NCBI GenBank assembly: GCA_014529385.2
Contig: CM043959.1
Location: 88,885,529-88,949,528, forward strand
Source of the DNA: Adiantum capillus-veneris
Taxonomy: Eukaryota; Streptophyta; Polypodiopsida; Polypodiales; Pteridaceae
Direction: 5' to 3'
DNA length: 64,000 nucleotides
This document shows, in pieces, positions 48,204-60,785 of the stretch. A program made the position numbers and the translations under genes. Positions within the stretch are counted from its first letter, which is position 1. Each line of letters opens with the position of its first letter. The notes beneath the pieces are model-generated. The model had not been told where the DNA came from, did no database searches, and was given only the letters and a program-made list of their open reading frames with translations.

Positions 48204-50135
48204 CTTCTTGACTTATGATCACTTATTATTGTGCAGGTTGTTGTTGGCCCTTGTGGAAGGTTATCCCTCACAAAAAAGGCGTATGACAAAAAGTTTATCT
48301 ACAAACATTGTCTTTTTCAAAATGTACTTCTGGATTGGGTGCACCCTAAAACACTTTTTTGTGAATGTTTTGACTTATTATTTGGAAACCATGAGTTACT
48401 TGATAATGTTCTTATTGGTTGGAGGTATCAACAACCTATTAAGAATGTGGTCTACAGTAATGATTTCTTAAGACACAGCAGTATTCCTGTTTGTGATTGT
48501 GCTAAATATATCTCATACTGCAAAGATTTTGACATTTATGGCTTACATGTTTGCACTTGTAATCTGGATCTCATTGAAAATACCACAATTAGGAGAATCC
48601 TTGCTAAAGGACTTAAACACATACCCACTTTTCCAAAAAATCCATATCTTGCTCTAACAGATTTACTTAGTTATTTAATTGACCTCGTCAAGAAGAGAGT
48701 CCTACTAGACTTAATAAAACTAGTTGAAAAATGCTTCTTTCAAAAGATCTCACCTATACCTTTTCAGTGGCTTTCTACTAAAACAGCTCTTGGATCACAC
48801 CACAACTAGCTGAGGATATTCAAAGACTTTCACATAACTGGTTTATTGTTAGACTTGATAAAAGATCCAATTGTCCCACTCTTATATGCAAAAACTTGCC
48901 CTGGAATGCAGCACACTCTAGGATTTCTGGGAAGGAATTCACACCACTTAAAGCTTCCCCATATAAAGTCACTTGTGATATTTCAAAACATCTTGAAAAT
49001 ATAGGATATTTTGATCAAAATACCAAACTTCCTGTATTATTTCCCATCTATAAGGTACAAAAACATATGTTTATATGGATATCAGATGCCTCGAATAGTA
49101 ATATTACTAAAGATATTACCCTTTGCCTTGACTTGATTCTTTCTGAGTTTGAAAATACATGTGCCTCTAAACAAAAACTCTGCTCTAACTTTCTTCAAAT
49201 TCACTACAACCCATTTTGGTTAGTTAAAAATGCCACTAAGGTTACTCTTAACCTACCAAAACAAATCTTTCATCTCTTCATATTACTCAATGCTATGAGA
49301 ATATTCCTTTAGAAGGGGATTTAGGACTGAAAGATGTTCTATCTCAAATGATTAAACTAGCCTTCAAAAATGCTAGGGCGAATGGTTACTCTTACATTTC
49401 ACTTTCCAGTTCACTTCAATGATGATAGACTATTCAATAACATATCTTGGGTACTTGATAATTGTACCATTCTCTTTGGAGGACAACGTTTTAGTCAAAG
49501 CCAGGGAATTCCTATGGGAATTTCCTGCTCACCTATAATGTGTAATCTATACTTAGCCTTCTTTAAATACAAATGGTTTTTAAAAACCATGAGTGACAAA
49601 AGTAAATATCATATACTTCCACTTTTTTAATCATACTTATAGATACATGGATGACTTATTAAGACTCAACAATAGATTTTTCTCGGATGAAATTAATCTT
49701 GTTTATCCCAACTTCTTAAATATTGAACCAACCTTTAAACATGGGTTTACTTCACCATTTGGATTTTTTGCCACTATAGTCCAATTCCTTAACTTTTCTA
49801 TTAAACTACATAGCCCTTGTGTAGGAGTCTATGACCAAAAGTTCTCTTGGAAAAGAGACCTATTAGATATCCCACCTATTGAATTCTTAAAAAAGAACAG
49901 TAATCGTCCATATAAAGTTGCTCTTGGTACGTATATAAGCCTCTTATATCTTATAGTTTACTCCTCTTCCAACTGCTTCTTTGCTTGGGAAGATATTAAA
50001 ATTCTTATTCATAAATTTTGCATTAATGGTTTCAAAAGAAAGGGCATAATTAATAGAATCATAGAATCCCTTTCTCATAACGCTTGGCTTGGCTTACATT
50101 TCAGCCAACTTAACCTCATTCCTCTGATTAGGTAG
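48204..50135 (+). pseudogene. Reverse transcriptase in four shifted frames
   Basis: Pieces 48231-48809, 48896-49312, 49370-49630 and 49593-50135 follow in order in alternating frames. The first has a CDC...HVCTC cluster and IRRILAKGLKHIP. The second has VLFPIYKVQKH and WLVKNATKV. A bridging YENIPLEGD takes the place of the LYTTIPHD box, with the first Asp region. The third has FGGQRFSQSQGIPMGISCSP. The fourth has YRYMDDLLRLNN with the DD active site, then YISLLYLIVYSSS. The same box order (KGPKY, LYTTIP, GIPMGTNCAP, FRYIDD, ISQLIRYARAC) is familiar from a large family of animal retroelement RTs. Frameshifts near 48850, 49310-49370 and 49600 make it inactive. Confidence 0.75.
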
Positions 50136-50161
50136 TAGGCCCACTCACAATGGGCCTACTA
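50133..50161 (+). other. Perfect 11-bp hairpin overlapping the RT stop codon
   Basis: TAGTAGGCCCA (50133-50143), loop CTCACAA, then TGGGCCTACTA (50151-50161). Its first three bases are the RT stop TAG. It could be a 3' structure recognised by the RT or a processing signal. Confidence 0.7.
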
Positions 50162-50195
50162 TCGACCCATTGTGTATGGTGCCTGGGACAGGGCG

Positions 50196-52247
50196 GGTAT
50201 ACACACACACACACACACACACATATATTTACCTGTATAAGAGTTTGATTATATATATTGACTCCAAAAAAAGGTATGTATTTTTTTACACAAATCCCTT
50301 GTGGAAATACTTTTTTGAAAAGTAATTAGTTGAAAAACGGGGGGTTAACCTTCTTCCTCCTAAACACCAGATGGGAACACCCCCTTGGGGGATTTTTTGA
50401 GGTAGCTACTCTCATTACCTTAAACCTCACGCCCGCTGGCTCTATCTGTCCCACTTAACTGCACTGCAGTGGGTATGGTACCTCCTACAGAGGGTCTCTC
50501 TCCCTCTCAACTCCCCGTATGGGGAAGCAATAGCTACTGAGTACTTGATCGTGGGTGTCTTCACCCTGAACTTTCTCGGAGGTGCTATATAAGGTGAGAG
50601 TGCTCTGGCCCCTCACTTAGTCCTTGGGTTTATTTTCCTCTGCGTGTGTTTTTCAAGGAGAGATGTGAGGATTTTCTTATACTAAGCAGCTATGCAAGTT
50701 TTTGAGCTACCATCTCAGGTTGGTCCTCACCTTGATACCTTGATGATATACGTTAATGGTTTTTTGTGCTAAAACGGGCAGTTACCAACTAACGGTATGT
50801 GGTTTTTCTACTTTTGATTTTTTTGCGGCTGCATAACTAGGCAATTAAAGATGGCTTGAAATACATTGATGATCATACTGAGTAGTGTTTGGTTTTTTGG
50901 CCATTGTAGAGGAATTAGTTTCTGCTTTTTTTAGATTGTACAGTGACTGTAAATTAGTTTTTAATAAAGGTGTTTCTAGTGAACCATATAACTGGTGCTT
51001 GATGTGGCAATATTTGGACAAGAAAATGGGGGATATTATACAAGATACTATCATTTGTCTGGCCTAGTGTTGGGGCTATTTGTCACTTTATCAAATACAT
51101 GGAAATTTTTGCATACTACTGCATAGTGTGAAGGGGCTTTGTTGGGTGTTTTTTAGCTTGAACAGTGCCTGTAACTTATTTTAGATGGTATGGTAATCAA
51201 TGCACAACCAGCATAGTGGTGCTTTAATGTGGCAGTACTCGAACGTGAAAAATGGGGGACCTTATACTCGATATTGTCATTTTTCTGGTCTAGAGTCGGG
51301 GCTGTTGAGACTCTCTATCACATGCATGGAAATTTTTGCATACTACTACGTAGTGTAAGGGGGTTCTTCCTCCCTCATGCCATGGTTGGGATTGCTACAC
51401 TTACAAAGGATCCTGCGTTTTAAGCTTTATCGCAGATAGTTGACAATATTGGTAACATATATGGGTTTTCTCCTTATTAATCTTCTTTACTTGGTCTACA
51501 CTTACAAAGGATCCCGCGTAGTAAGTTATATCGCATGAAGTTGACAACACTGGTAACATATATGGGTTTTTTCTCCTTACTAATCTTATTAAGTTGGGCT
51601 CTTTTGGTGGGTTTTTTTTAATACAAACTTTGGTAGGATGACAGTTGTAATGAATATGAGACTGTGGATTCGGCTTGACAAAAGCCGAGAGTTTTTTTTG
51701 GAAGGTATCTAGAGTTGGTATTGAGAAACACTTTATGGCTTCATGATTATTAGTTAAGCTAGTGAAATTGGAGCCTGACAAAATTGGCAAAGATGTTTTG
51801 GTATTGGTACATATCTCAAGCTGAAAATTGGGTTAATTTATGGTTTATGAAACTTGGAAATTTGGGCCTAACAAATTGGCATAACAATTTTCTATATTAA
51901 AAAAAATCTATGGGTTAAAATAGGAAACTTGGATCAAAAGGGGTAATGGACTTTTGATCAAAATGATATATTAAAGGTCTTTTAAAACATTGGGCTATAA
52001 AGAAACCATACAATTATTGACATTTAACGAGATAAATAAACTATTTTTTCTAAAAAGAACTAAAATACATGAACATTTTTTGACAGTGGTTTTAAGTTAA
52101 AAAGGGTTGTAAGTTGGACATAGATAATAACTGACATAGTCCATTGACACATTTAATACACATCCAAGGCTAACAAATCTGTTGTCTTGTTTGGATGAAT
52201 GCAAGTGAGGACTCTATCCTTTCTTGGAATTTTTTTTGGCTTAAAGC
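50196..52247 (+). repeat. Right ~2-kb direct repeat
   Basis: Aligns from its CA run to GGCTTAAAGCT with 44165-46178, with small indels (for example AAATTGGGTTAATTTATGG at ~51825-51915 is only in this copy). Confidence 0.9.
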
Positions 52248-53889
52248 TACACACACATGCCGCACAACACTCCACATGCAATAATTAATCACATATACAA
52301 ACACCAGAGTTCATCAAACCACAAACACCACTTGCTATAAATGTTTTTCTTCCCTACATACTTGCACAAGGTTTTATAAAAACTCAAACCATGATAGGTG
52401 GCAACATCTCTTGGCGAGGAATGAAAATTATGGCATCAAAAGGACTACGACTATAGATCGGATTTTCCCACATATGAATTAGATCCTGTTGGAGCACCTA
52501 CAACCTCTTTGATTAACTTTTTGACTTTTAGTCCACTCCATGCAAAATAAATGCTTCAATTTCATCTATCAATACCTGGCCCAAAGAATCTACTCCTACC
52601 GTAATACTCATAATTAAGCACTCCCACCCTAGCCACTTCGCATCAAGCTCACCAGAAATGTCATGAAGTTGCGCATGCGAACCAGGAAGACACAAAGTCC
52701 TTGGCTATGAGATTTCTTATTGTGAGAGTCTTGACAATAGAGGAGAAGACTAAACTAGTCATAACTATTGGCGAAAAAAACACATAGAAATATTTAATGT
52801 ATGCTTGTAAAGAGAATTTCACCTCCTTCATTCTACTTCGGGAGTGGATTGTACAGATTAAAGGTGGGAATGTCTCTTGTCCCTCACATCATTTTAGCTC
52901 CAAAATTGCTCCTCCTTGACCTGAAGTAACCACACCACATTCAAAACCAAGTACTACTCAAATTTGTCAGCGAGTCACCATGATTGGTCTGCAGCATAGC
53001 TGTCTGGCACTAACATAATGTCAATACGGAAGGATTCAACTCTTCCATGGGGCATGGAGACTCTTTGAGGGTGTCAACCTCAAAAAGTGAACCTACGGAA
53101 TGAAGCCATCTCTAGCACTAGCAAATATATCACTCTCTACTCAGGCAATCAACCTATGTTCTGTCTCACTACTTTCAGACATCACACCATTTCGGCACTC
53201 AAACAAAGTCTAGATGCAATAGAACTTTAGGAGGATGTCTAAGTCACCTAAGGGCACTATCCTACCAAGTCTGGTCGCAATCCAACAAGGTACCAAAATC
53301 ACAATACATCATGATCAAGTACCTAAAAATTGCAATAGAATAGTCTAGAAAGGTTTCCCTATTATCTATGAACATCTCCTATTATCAAAACATAAGAAAC
53401 AACCGTTAAAGCACTCAAAATTTTAGATTTAGCTCACAGTAGGTTTTTGCAAACCACAACAAAATTGAGAATGGTTACACTTAAATTAAAGAGCAGAAGA
53501 CAAGGAACACAATGCAATTGCTAGGGAAATTAATTTGGATGATTAGAGCTCAAAACAATGGATTACGAGCCCCATGAGAGTAGCAACTCTCAGTCGTATG
53601 CTTCAAACACCAAAATCTTTGATAATGAATATTATGTTCAAACTTGCAAAATGGGCTTTATACCTAGGGCTTCTTTTGGCGAGTGGTCGGCTTACAAGGA
53701 TCGGACTCCAATATTAGATTTTACAATTGAGACTTTAACAAAATTGACCCAGAGATCTCTTGGCTAAAAGTCAGAGTTCCTCATAATTACAAAGCTTTCT
53801 TGGAAAAACAATAATGGGATTAGAAAATTTTCGGCTTTTATGACGAGGTGATCAACTAGGAGGGTGGCTGTCTGGTCCAACTACTAACA
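52248..53889. repeat. Spacer ending in the LTR edge of a truncated element
   Basis: No coding region supported. The right end ...CTACTAACA is followed by a polypurine tract (on the minus strand), so the adjoining sequence to the left should be the 3' LTR of a minus-strand LTR element. Its other border cannot be placed. Confidence 0.35.
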
Positions 53890-53904
53890 CTCCCCCCTTC
53901 CTAG
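53890..53904 (-). other. Polypurine tract of a truncated LTR element
   Basis: Minus-strand CTAGGAAGGGGGGAG is followed by TGTTAGTAG. It is nearly the same as the tract at 9124-9137, although the LTRs themselves are not obviously alike. Confidence 0.6.
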
Positions 53905-54438
53905 TCGTTGCACACCCTCATGCAAGGAATTTCTTTAGCTTGGGGAGTAGTTGGTCTTTAGGTTGAGTTGCATATCTTCTTTAGTTTGAACTGCACTAGG
54001 TCTTTAGTAGTCAAATGTCCTCTTTTCTAAGGTCTTTCTGATGTTTTTGAACTTTTCTACCCGTGCCACTATGTCTACTTAGGGTTGTTCATTATTGTGC
54101 TCTGGTAGGCAATGACAAGCTTCTAGGTAATGTGGGATGTTGATAAGTCCTTTGTCAATGGGTTGAATATGGTTGAGTCATTTGGAGGGCCTTCTAAGAA
54201 AATACTATTTTTTTCCTTCTCTGTCCAGAAAATTGGTGTGGTAAAAGATAAGGCATCCTCATCAACCGCTCAAAACGTGTACTTCAAAGTGGATTTTTTT
54301 GATAGTCATAACAGCTGCAATGATTGATGGAATGTACCTTTTTAGTTATATCGAAGGCACCTTGTCATATAGGAGGGAATTTCTTTTCCATACGATGTAT
54401 GCAGTAGGGAGTCTAGGGAGTAATGGTGCTATACTCTT

Positions 54439-55563
54439 TTGTTTCTTGAATTTCTTGATTGTGTATTCATGGCTTCTTCATCCACCCCCTCGAACCTTCT
54501 CACTAAATGTCATAAGTATCATCTACATGATGATTTGAATCCAGAATATGAGCCTTTATGCAAGCAAAGTAAAACAAACACAATAGTAACACCCATAGAG
54601 AAACCAAGACTCAGAGTAGAGGGAGCAAAACACATAGATTTATGGACAAATGGCTCACTCTATCCTTTGAATCCTATGAACAATGTCTCCCTTGTGTTTG
54701 CAAATCCCACTACTTTATTGACCTTTGCAGGTGACGAACATAATGGTTTACTTGGCTACTGCAAAGCTCTAACTGGGAAATCAAAATTTTAGAAAAGCAT
54801 GGTTCACCATCAAGCAAATGAGATTATACGACTTTCTACTTTGCATTGTGAGGACCAGAAAACCCTTTTGCAGTGCACACAAGAAATACAGATATTGCAA
54901 GAAAAATTGCAGAACTTACAAAGGAAAGATACAAGCTTAGGTTCTTGTGTGCAAAAGAAGAGACTACCGAATCTTGAAACCTTGAAGGTTGTCTCTGGAG
55001 GTCTCAAGAAACGAATCCAAGCTTTTGAGGTCAGGATTATGAACCTTTTGGTTTATTTCAACTATACACTGTTTTTTCTTATGTCTGTTATATTTTCTAT
55101 GGACATGCTATATATCCAAAAAAAGAAAACATAGATCCAAAGGCCAATGTAGGAAAGCAGTTGAAGCCTTTGATAACAAGTGGTCTCGCAAATTATATAA
55201 TGCATGACAAAAAGTATAAGGTTTTGCAGCGAGATGTTGTTGACCATTTTATTACAAATAGTGCAGTGCCTGCTAGTGAAATACAAGGAACACTTGACTC
55301 CCTTGGCATGAGTAAGAGAGGGCACTCAACTATTCAACAGTCTATCTCCTCCATTTTTGTGAAGAATAGAATAAAGTCTAAACTTCTACCAACAGCAGCA
55401 AGTGTTTGAAAAGAGAGACTTCAACTCAACCATGCACAGACAGATTTCATTGGATGTCCATTTCATATTGATGGTATTTATAGATCTCAAGGAACAAGTG
55501 TAACCTATGATGAGTACAACAATATCTTCATGGACCTCACTTTGTTGCAAACTAGACATTAGG
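54439..55563 (+). pseudogene. Remnant of an unrecognised, probably multi-exon gene
   Basis: Part one (54439-55040) reads through to a coiled-coil-like stretch (EIIRLSTLHCEDQKTLLQC, EIQILQEKLQNLQRK), with one in-frame TAG at 54790. Part two (from ~55135) reads KQLKPLITSGLANYIMHDKK, SEIQGTLDSLGMSKRGHST and LLPTAASV, then after a stop CPFHIDGIYRSQ and SVTYDEYNNIFMDLTLLQ. An intron with acceptor AAAACATAG (to ~55134) may separate the parts. The SKRGHST...LLP...YDEYNN order reminds me of a transposon-associated family found in plants and animals, but I cannot name it. Broken on both sides of the stop. Confidence 0.45.
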
Positions 55564-55913
55564 AAGAGAATGGGGTCTAGGAGGGCCTCTTTATTTGGCA
55601 GTTTAAGGGAGTCAAACCCTCTAGTATTAAGAAAGAAATCAAAGGGAAAATTTTTGAGTTCAAATAGGCAAAGCAGCTAGTTTATTTGAATTCAAATTTT
55701 CCCCCAAAAATGAAATTCAAAATCTAGCAGGCAAAACCATATCATGTAACATACCTATGGAAAGAGCTCAGCGTGTAGATTACATATCTGCAATCCCCGC
55801 TCAAATTGGAGATCACATGTAGAAGTTATGGAAGGCCAAAAATTATAAAGTTGTCCACCCTCTTTTTTTGGGGGGAAAAGTGCATCCTTTGACCACTCTT
55901 ACACTTCTCTTAC

Positions 55914-58300
55914 TGTGAGGTCCCCACCCCGTTGTCTCAAACGACGGATCTTATTGTAAACCTGGTGCCAACTAGATCTACAGCGGAAGCAAATAAAGTG
56001 GTTTATGGTTCATCTAGCGAACGCTCTCTCATCACAAAGTGAGTCGAGTTCGAGCCTACTAGCATCGAGATCTAGTTCCACACCGCAAGGGAAGCGTGAT
56101 TAACTTATCTAGCGATCCTAAGACCCACCTTCCAAGAGGAGAGAAGTCCGGAGAATTTTTCCCCATGTTTCAGAGGCACTTACACTTGAGGCTACGCCGC
56201 TCTTGGGGCAATGAGTAATACTAGCGTCGATTTATAACACTATGGGGACGGAGAGTTCCCGACCAATCGGGACCACCCTTCTCATAGGCATTGGCAACCC
56301 GAGGCAAGCCCCCACTTTCCACCCCATACTCACACTTCCCTTGTTACCTAACTACTACCACAATGGTTGTTCAACATGTAAGTTCTTTGTTTATTTTTCC
56401 GATTCACAAGTTCTTTAATACAATCCTTCAACCAGTATTGCAAAGCGTCACCAAGATAGTAATTCTAGTAAAAATTCACTCAAAAACTCATTCATTTAAA
56501 GTTCCAATGCTATGGAGGCACGAAATTCCCCAGCGAGTGTTTACTCCACCCGTTGTCTCCTAGCTGCCCTTGCAACTAGGTTGTCCACCGCTTAACCATC
56601 AGTCGTGGACTTCCACCGCTTAACGTGGACTAGATCAACATTGGAATTGAAAATGAACTAGCCGAGCTAAATTTTCCCAAGCAACCAATCTTTCCTACTT
56701 CAGACAGTATATTCCAAAATCATTCTTTCCTACTTGAATATAAAATACAATTAATTTAAATGCCGTGGTTTCCGTTGATTTCCAACATGTTGAGAAATGT
56801 GTTTTTCATCCTATTTTATCGAATGCAATGTTGCTTTAACAAACTTGAATTAAAACTTGACTTACCTCCACAATTTCCTCGTCATTGCTCCGTGAGATGG
56901 CCGGTACTTGGTCGACCATGGGAGCTTTTCCCTTTCCATTAGTGTTGCTTGTCCCCGCCTCGCGGTTGTGGGAACCACCGAAACGAGTTCTCTTTACCGG
57001 GGCCATTTTATACTCACTACTTAATTGACAACTTGGGAAAAGAGAGCTAACATTCGAGAGTAACATACAACCATGATGGCGGATTAGTTTCAATAAGAAA
57101 ATTCCCTTGTACGAGAGGTTAAACTTACTTCAAGACATAGAGAATCCCGATAGCAGCATACTTGTTCTATGGGAATAGGCCCTAAGGTTAGTTATTTGGC
57201 CTAGGTAATTAAGAATTTCATATTTCTACTTGATCTATTTACTAGAGATGAATTAGGCATGCTTAATCACTTCCTAATGCAAGTAGAGATTTGCAGCTTT
57301 ACCGCATGCATAGGTGAGAGGATTCCTTTTTCCTAGTGGATTAATTGTGGAATTATTTCACTAATTACATCCTAATATTTGAACAAATTGAATCTAAACA
57401 TAGCTATATAAACATTATGTGGTAATAGAATGAAATAGACTAATCTTATCACATTGCTGGCTTGATTTTATCATTAATTAACTATAATGGCTTAGTGGAT
57501 AATTCTCTTATTGCTAATCATAAATTAATCTATGATTAGGAGAGGTTAATTGTTTGCATAATTGACAATTAGAATTAATAATATGCAATGGAATAATCAT
57601 ATAGCAATTTAGAGAGTGTCTAATGAGAAATTTAACTGTGCTTATGCATACTAGCAGCGGAATTATGAGAACCATAGAAAATAGACTAATCTTATCACAT
57701 TGCTGTCTTGATTCTATCATTAATTAACTATAATGAGTTAGTGGATAATTCTCTTATTGCTAATCATACATTAATCTATGATTAGGAGAGGTTAATTGTT
57801 TGCATACAATTAGAATTAATAATGTGCAATGGAATAATCATATAGCAATTTAGAGAGTGTCTAATGAGAAATTTAACTGTGATTATGCATACTAGCAGCG
57901 GAATTATGAGAACCATAGAAGGAATTATAACATAACGTGAAATTGGCTTTATGTTATCGTAGTTTGGGTTGAATTTGAATCAATTTGCTGATCCAAAGGA
58001 GCTTCTTGTGGCGAGAATTGCGCAGCACTTCCGTCTTTTGCTCCTTCTCCAAAAGCTATGTGTGCCGGCAGCACCTCCTCAAGGTGTGTGTGTATGTGTG
58101 TGTGTGTGTGTGTGTGTATACTGAATGTGTGTGTGAGCATATATGTGCTTGTGTGTGTGTGTGAGCATTCTCTTATATAGGATCACAAGCTGAAAAATTC
58201 GAATTTGCCTGTTATATGCATCTGGAGGAGTACTCACTTCATTCATGGCAGCTCTAGTTGCATACTTACCAAGTTTCCCAACCTGCTCAAGAGCTCACTT

Positions 58301-58367
<67 letters not shown>

Positions 58368-58820
58368 CACGGAAAGTAGCCCACGAGCCCTGTGAGTGTG
58401 TGAGGGTGCCGTCTACCTACCATATCAACTCAGCAGTGGCCTCGAGCCGGTTCCCACACAGCTCCCGAGCCCTGGTGCCTCCCCGCACAACCTTAGGAAA
58501 AATTGTTTTTAATCCTAGACGGGCAATTCTAATCAGATTTTGATGCCGAAACTTGCTATGCTAAGCTAGAACTAAGGTGAATAATCCCAAGTACCTGCCA
58601 TATTTAGTAGCCCCCAGCATCCAAAAATGCACTTTTTTAAAAATTTGGGTTACGGGTGTAGTTTGTCGAGACGGTCAAAACTAGATGGGTCGGGTGACCA
58701 AAAACTTACTATTTTTGGAAATTTCCCACAAAAGTTATTTTAATTCACGTTTGGAAGATTTATGACATTCTAAACATCATGGCATCGACAGATTTTGAAA
58801 AAGTACAAAAAATAGTAACA
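55914..58820 (-). repeat. 3' LTR (left, 2.9 kb)
   Basis: It starts TGTGAGGTCCCC and ends ATAGTAACA. It holds an internal ~246-bp tandem duplication (57433-57678 and 57679-~57919) that the other LTR lacks, a GT run (58086-58120) and a CT run (58301-58364). Confidence 0.9.
57433..57919. repeat. 246-bp tandem duplication in the left LTR only
   Basis: AAATAGACTAATCTTATCAC begins both copies; the second is shorter by ~8 bases (loss near CATAATTGACAATT). The right LTR has one copy (about 62382-62630), so the duplication came after insertion or during the last reverse transcription. Confidence 0.85.
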
Positions 58821-58834
58821 TCCTCCCCAACGTG
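58821..58834 (-). other. Polypurine tract of the gag-only element
   Basis: Minus-strand CACGTTGGGGAGGA precedes the LTR start TGTTACTATT. Confidence 0.75.
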
Positions 58835-59204
58835 AAAAATTTGAGATGTTCTCATCTTAAAAATACATCTGGATAAACTCTATGCTAACTACTTAGGTAC
58901 ATATATCCTTTGTCTAAAGTAAAGACATCCTTTGATAATAGAATAGTCTTTAGCTTTATGCGGCTTATTCTGTTGAACTTTGATGAGATCCTGGTGCTTG
59001 TATTATTCCTCACTAGGATTAGTAGTTGCAGCATACAAAGCTTCTCTCTCATCAGCTTCATCATCCACAGTTGGTTGTCTCATTGCGGCATTAGCGAAAG
59101 ATCCGTTTCCTTGTCCTATGTTTTCTCTTCCTCGGCCTCCTCTTCCGTTCGGTTGACCTAGCCCTTTGATGTTCAGAGGTACATTATTAGCACCGGATGT
59201 TTGG

Positions 59205-59290
59205 GAAATCCTTTTTGGACATCGGATTTTGTAATGTCCATACTCTTGTCACTCAAAGCATCTTATATTGGGAAACTCGGTAGCTGTCGT
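59205..59290 (-). pseudogene. gag: Zinc knuckle of gag with one Cys codon turned into a stop
   Basis: The minus reading is RCFE-stop-QEYGHYKIRCPKR, the CCHC spacing with TGA where the second Cys (TGC/TGT) should be. An Arg/Gly-rich tail follows (GRGGRGRENIGQG). This shows that gag is dead in this copy. Confidence 0.7.
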
Positions 59291-59413
59291 AGTAACTACT
59301 ATCAGACGATGGTCGTATGCAGGGTTGATTGGTCTGTTACTCCAGTTGTCTGGCCTGGCCCTCTTTGACAAATAGTATTGACTATCTTGGGTAGTCCTCT
59401 GAATCTCTTTTAG

Positions 59414-59940
59414 CTAACGGTTTGGCCTTAGCAAGGCATCTTGCAGAGTTGCTGGCCTGAGAGCTTCTAGTCGGTTGTTCAAGGGGTCGATGAGTCCTTG
59501 GGAGAACTGTGCTACTTGCTGTTCCAATGTCATCCTAGGAGCATATCTCCGAAGTGTGACGAACTTCGAGTAGTATTCTTTGACGGAAGAAGTCCGGTGT
59601 CGAAGTGAGAAAAACTCATTTATCTTCAAGGCTTTGTGAGCGGGTGGTAAGTATCGCTCCATCACAGCAGCCTTGATGTCTTCCCATGACTGGGAAGATC
59701 CCTTGATATCCAAGTCCCTGCAATGTTGCTTCCACCATATCTTGGCATCGCCAGACAAGCGGAACATCGCAAGCATGGTTTGATTCACGGGTTGGGTTCC
59801 CGCAGCTTTGAAATAATCATCCATACTTCCGCATCTCTTTCCACATTTCCCCCCTCGCCCTTAAAGAGTGGAGGTTGGACTTGCTTAAGAAGGAGCTTCT
59901 TTTCCTGCGCCGTCGAGTAGAGAGCAATAAGCGGTGCCTA
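59414..59940 (-). pseudogene. gag: Gag capsid region of the gag-only element
   Basis: Residues from ATG 59824 read MDDYFKAAG, MFRLSGDAKIWWKQH, WEDIKAAVMERYLPP, VKEYYSKFVTLRRYAP and QFSQGLIDPLNNRLEA: the retrotransposon Gag (PF03732-type) pattern. The upstream PPLFKGEGGNVE motif can be read at ~59840-59885 in another frame, so there is a frameshift at the apparent start. A stop after ALLRPNR at 59414 separates it from the zinc knuckle region. No pol follows. Confidence 0.8.
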
Positions 59941-60773
59941 CATGGGTTACACGAGATTCTGGATACGATTACTTGGATTTCAAATAGACACAAGACTTAA
60001 ATAAAATTCAAGATCCCACTTTATCAAGAGACAGAGACTCAGAGACAAAAACACTTTATTGAGGATGAAGATTTATTACAATCAAAACCCCTCAGGGTTT
60101 AGGATAACTCATGATCAATTTATTACATGGCTTTTGGAATGCTTATAAGATACGCCTAGAAGGTTGCGTTGTCAAGTTCACATGATACTCTACTTCATTC
60201 GTGAATTAGTTCCTATACTCATCTTTGAGTGGATAGTAAACTATGGTGTCGAGTTGGGATAATTCTTTTGGTACTCCAAAAGTTCTAACTCTGTTTTGCT
60301 CGGATTACATTAGTGACCTTCTCCAAAAGCCACTCGTTGAGGGTCTGATTGGTGCTGTCAGAGGCAGTCATGTCCGTACGTGCAGGTAGCAAGTAGAATA
60401 TCTGCACCACCCTCAATTCTTCTCCCCAATGTATTTTCTTCAAATCGGCAGCCAGGCATCCTAGCTTCCGAGTTTGATGTAGTAAACCCCTCCTTCATGT
60501 GTCCAATCGAGCCCCCATCCTCTATCGATGCGAGTGGAGTGAGGTGTATGAACCTTCAATAGCATCTCCATGACATCTCGCTTGAATTGGTAAACTGGCG
60601 ATCGTCAAGCTTGTTCGTAAATAAGCTCACAAACACTTGGAACTTTCGATATTCTAGCACGGGGTCTTCCTGCAACACCACTGCAAGGAATTCGGATCAG
60701 CTACCTATATACCCTGTGTTCCTTTTAAATATTCAAACAATACGACTTTATTTCCCAGTCTAACCTAAGCTTA

Positions 60774-60785
60774 GCTCTGATACCA
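60774..60785 (-). other. Primer binding site (initiator-Met tRNA type)
   Basis: Minus strand TGGTATCAGAGC, directly next to the LTR edge at 60786. This is the classical plant site. Confidence 0.85.

Larger units (their letters stand above)
44165..52247 (+). mobile_element. RT-only retroelement between ~2-kb direct repeats (Penelope-like, tentative)
   Basis: Sequence 44165-46178 is repeated in the same direction at 50196-52247. Between them lie decayed coding pieces ending in a reverse transcriptase, whose stop lies 60 bases before the right repeat. There is no gag, protease, integrase or tyrosine recombinase. RT type plus long direct repeats without LTR-type ends fits Penelope-like elements, whose copies often carry 'pLTR' repeats. 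No GIY-YIG endonuclease was found, and this leaves the class open. Confidence 0.6.

Noticed and set aside
58205-58543. Leu-Ser repeat protein (and its Glu-Arg counterpart at 62940-63149)
   Set aside because: These are translations of the CT/GA microsatellites in the LTRs.
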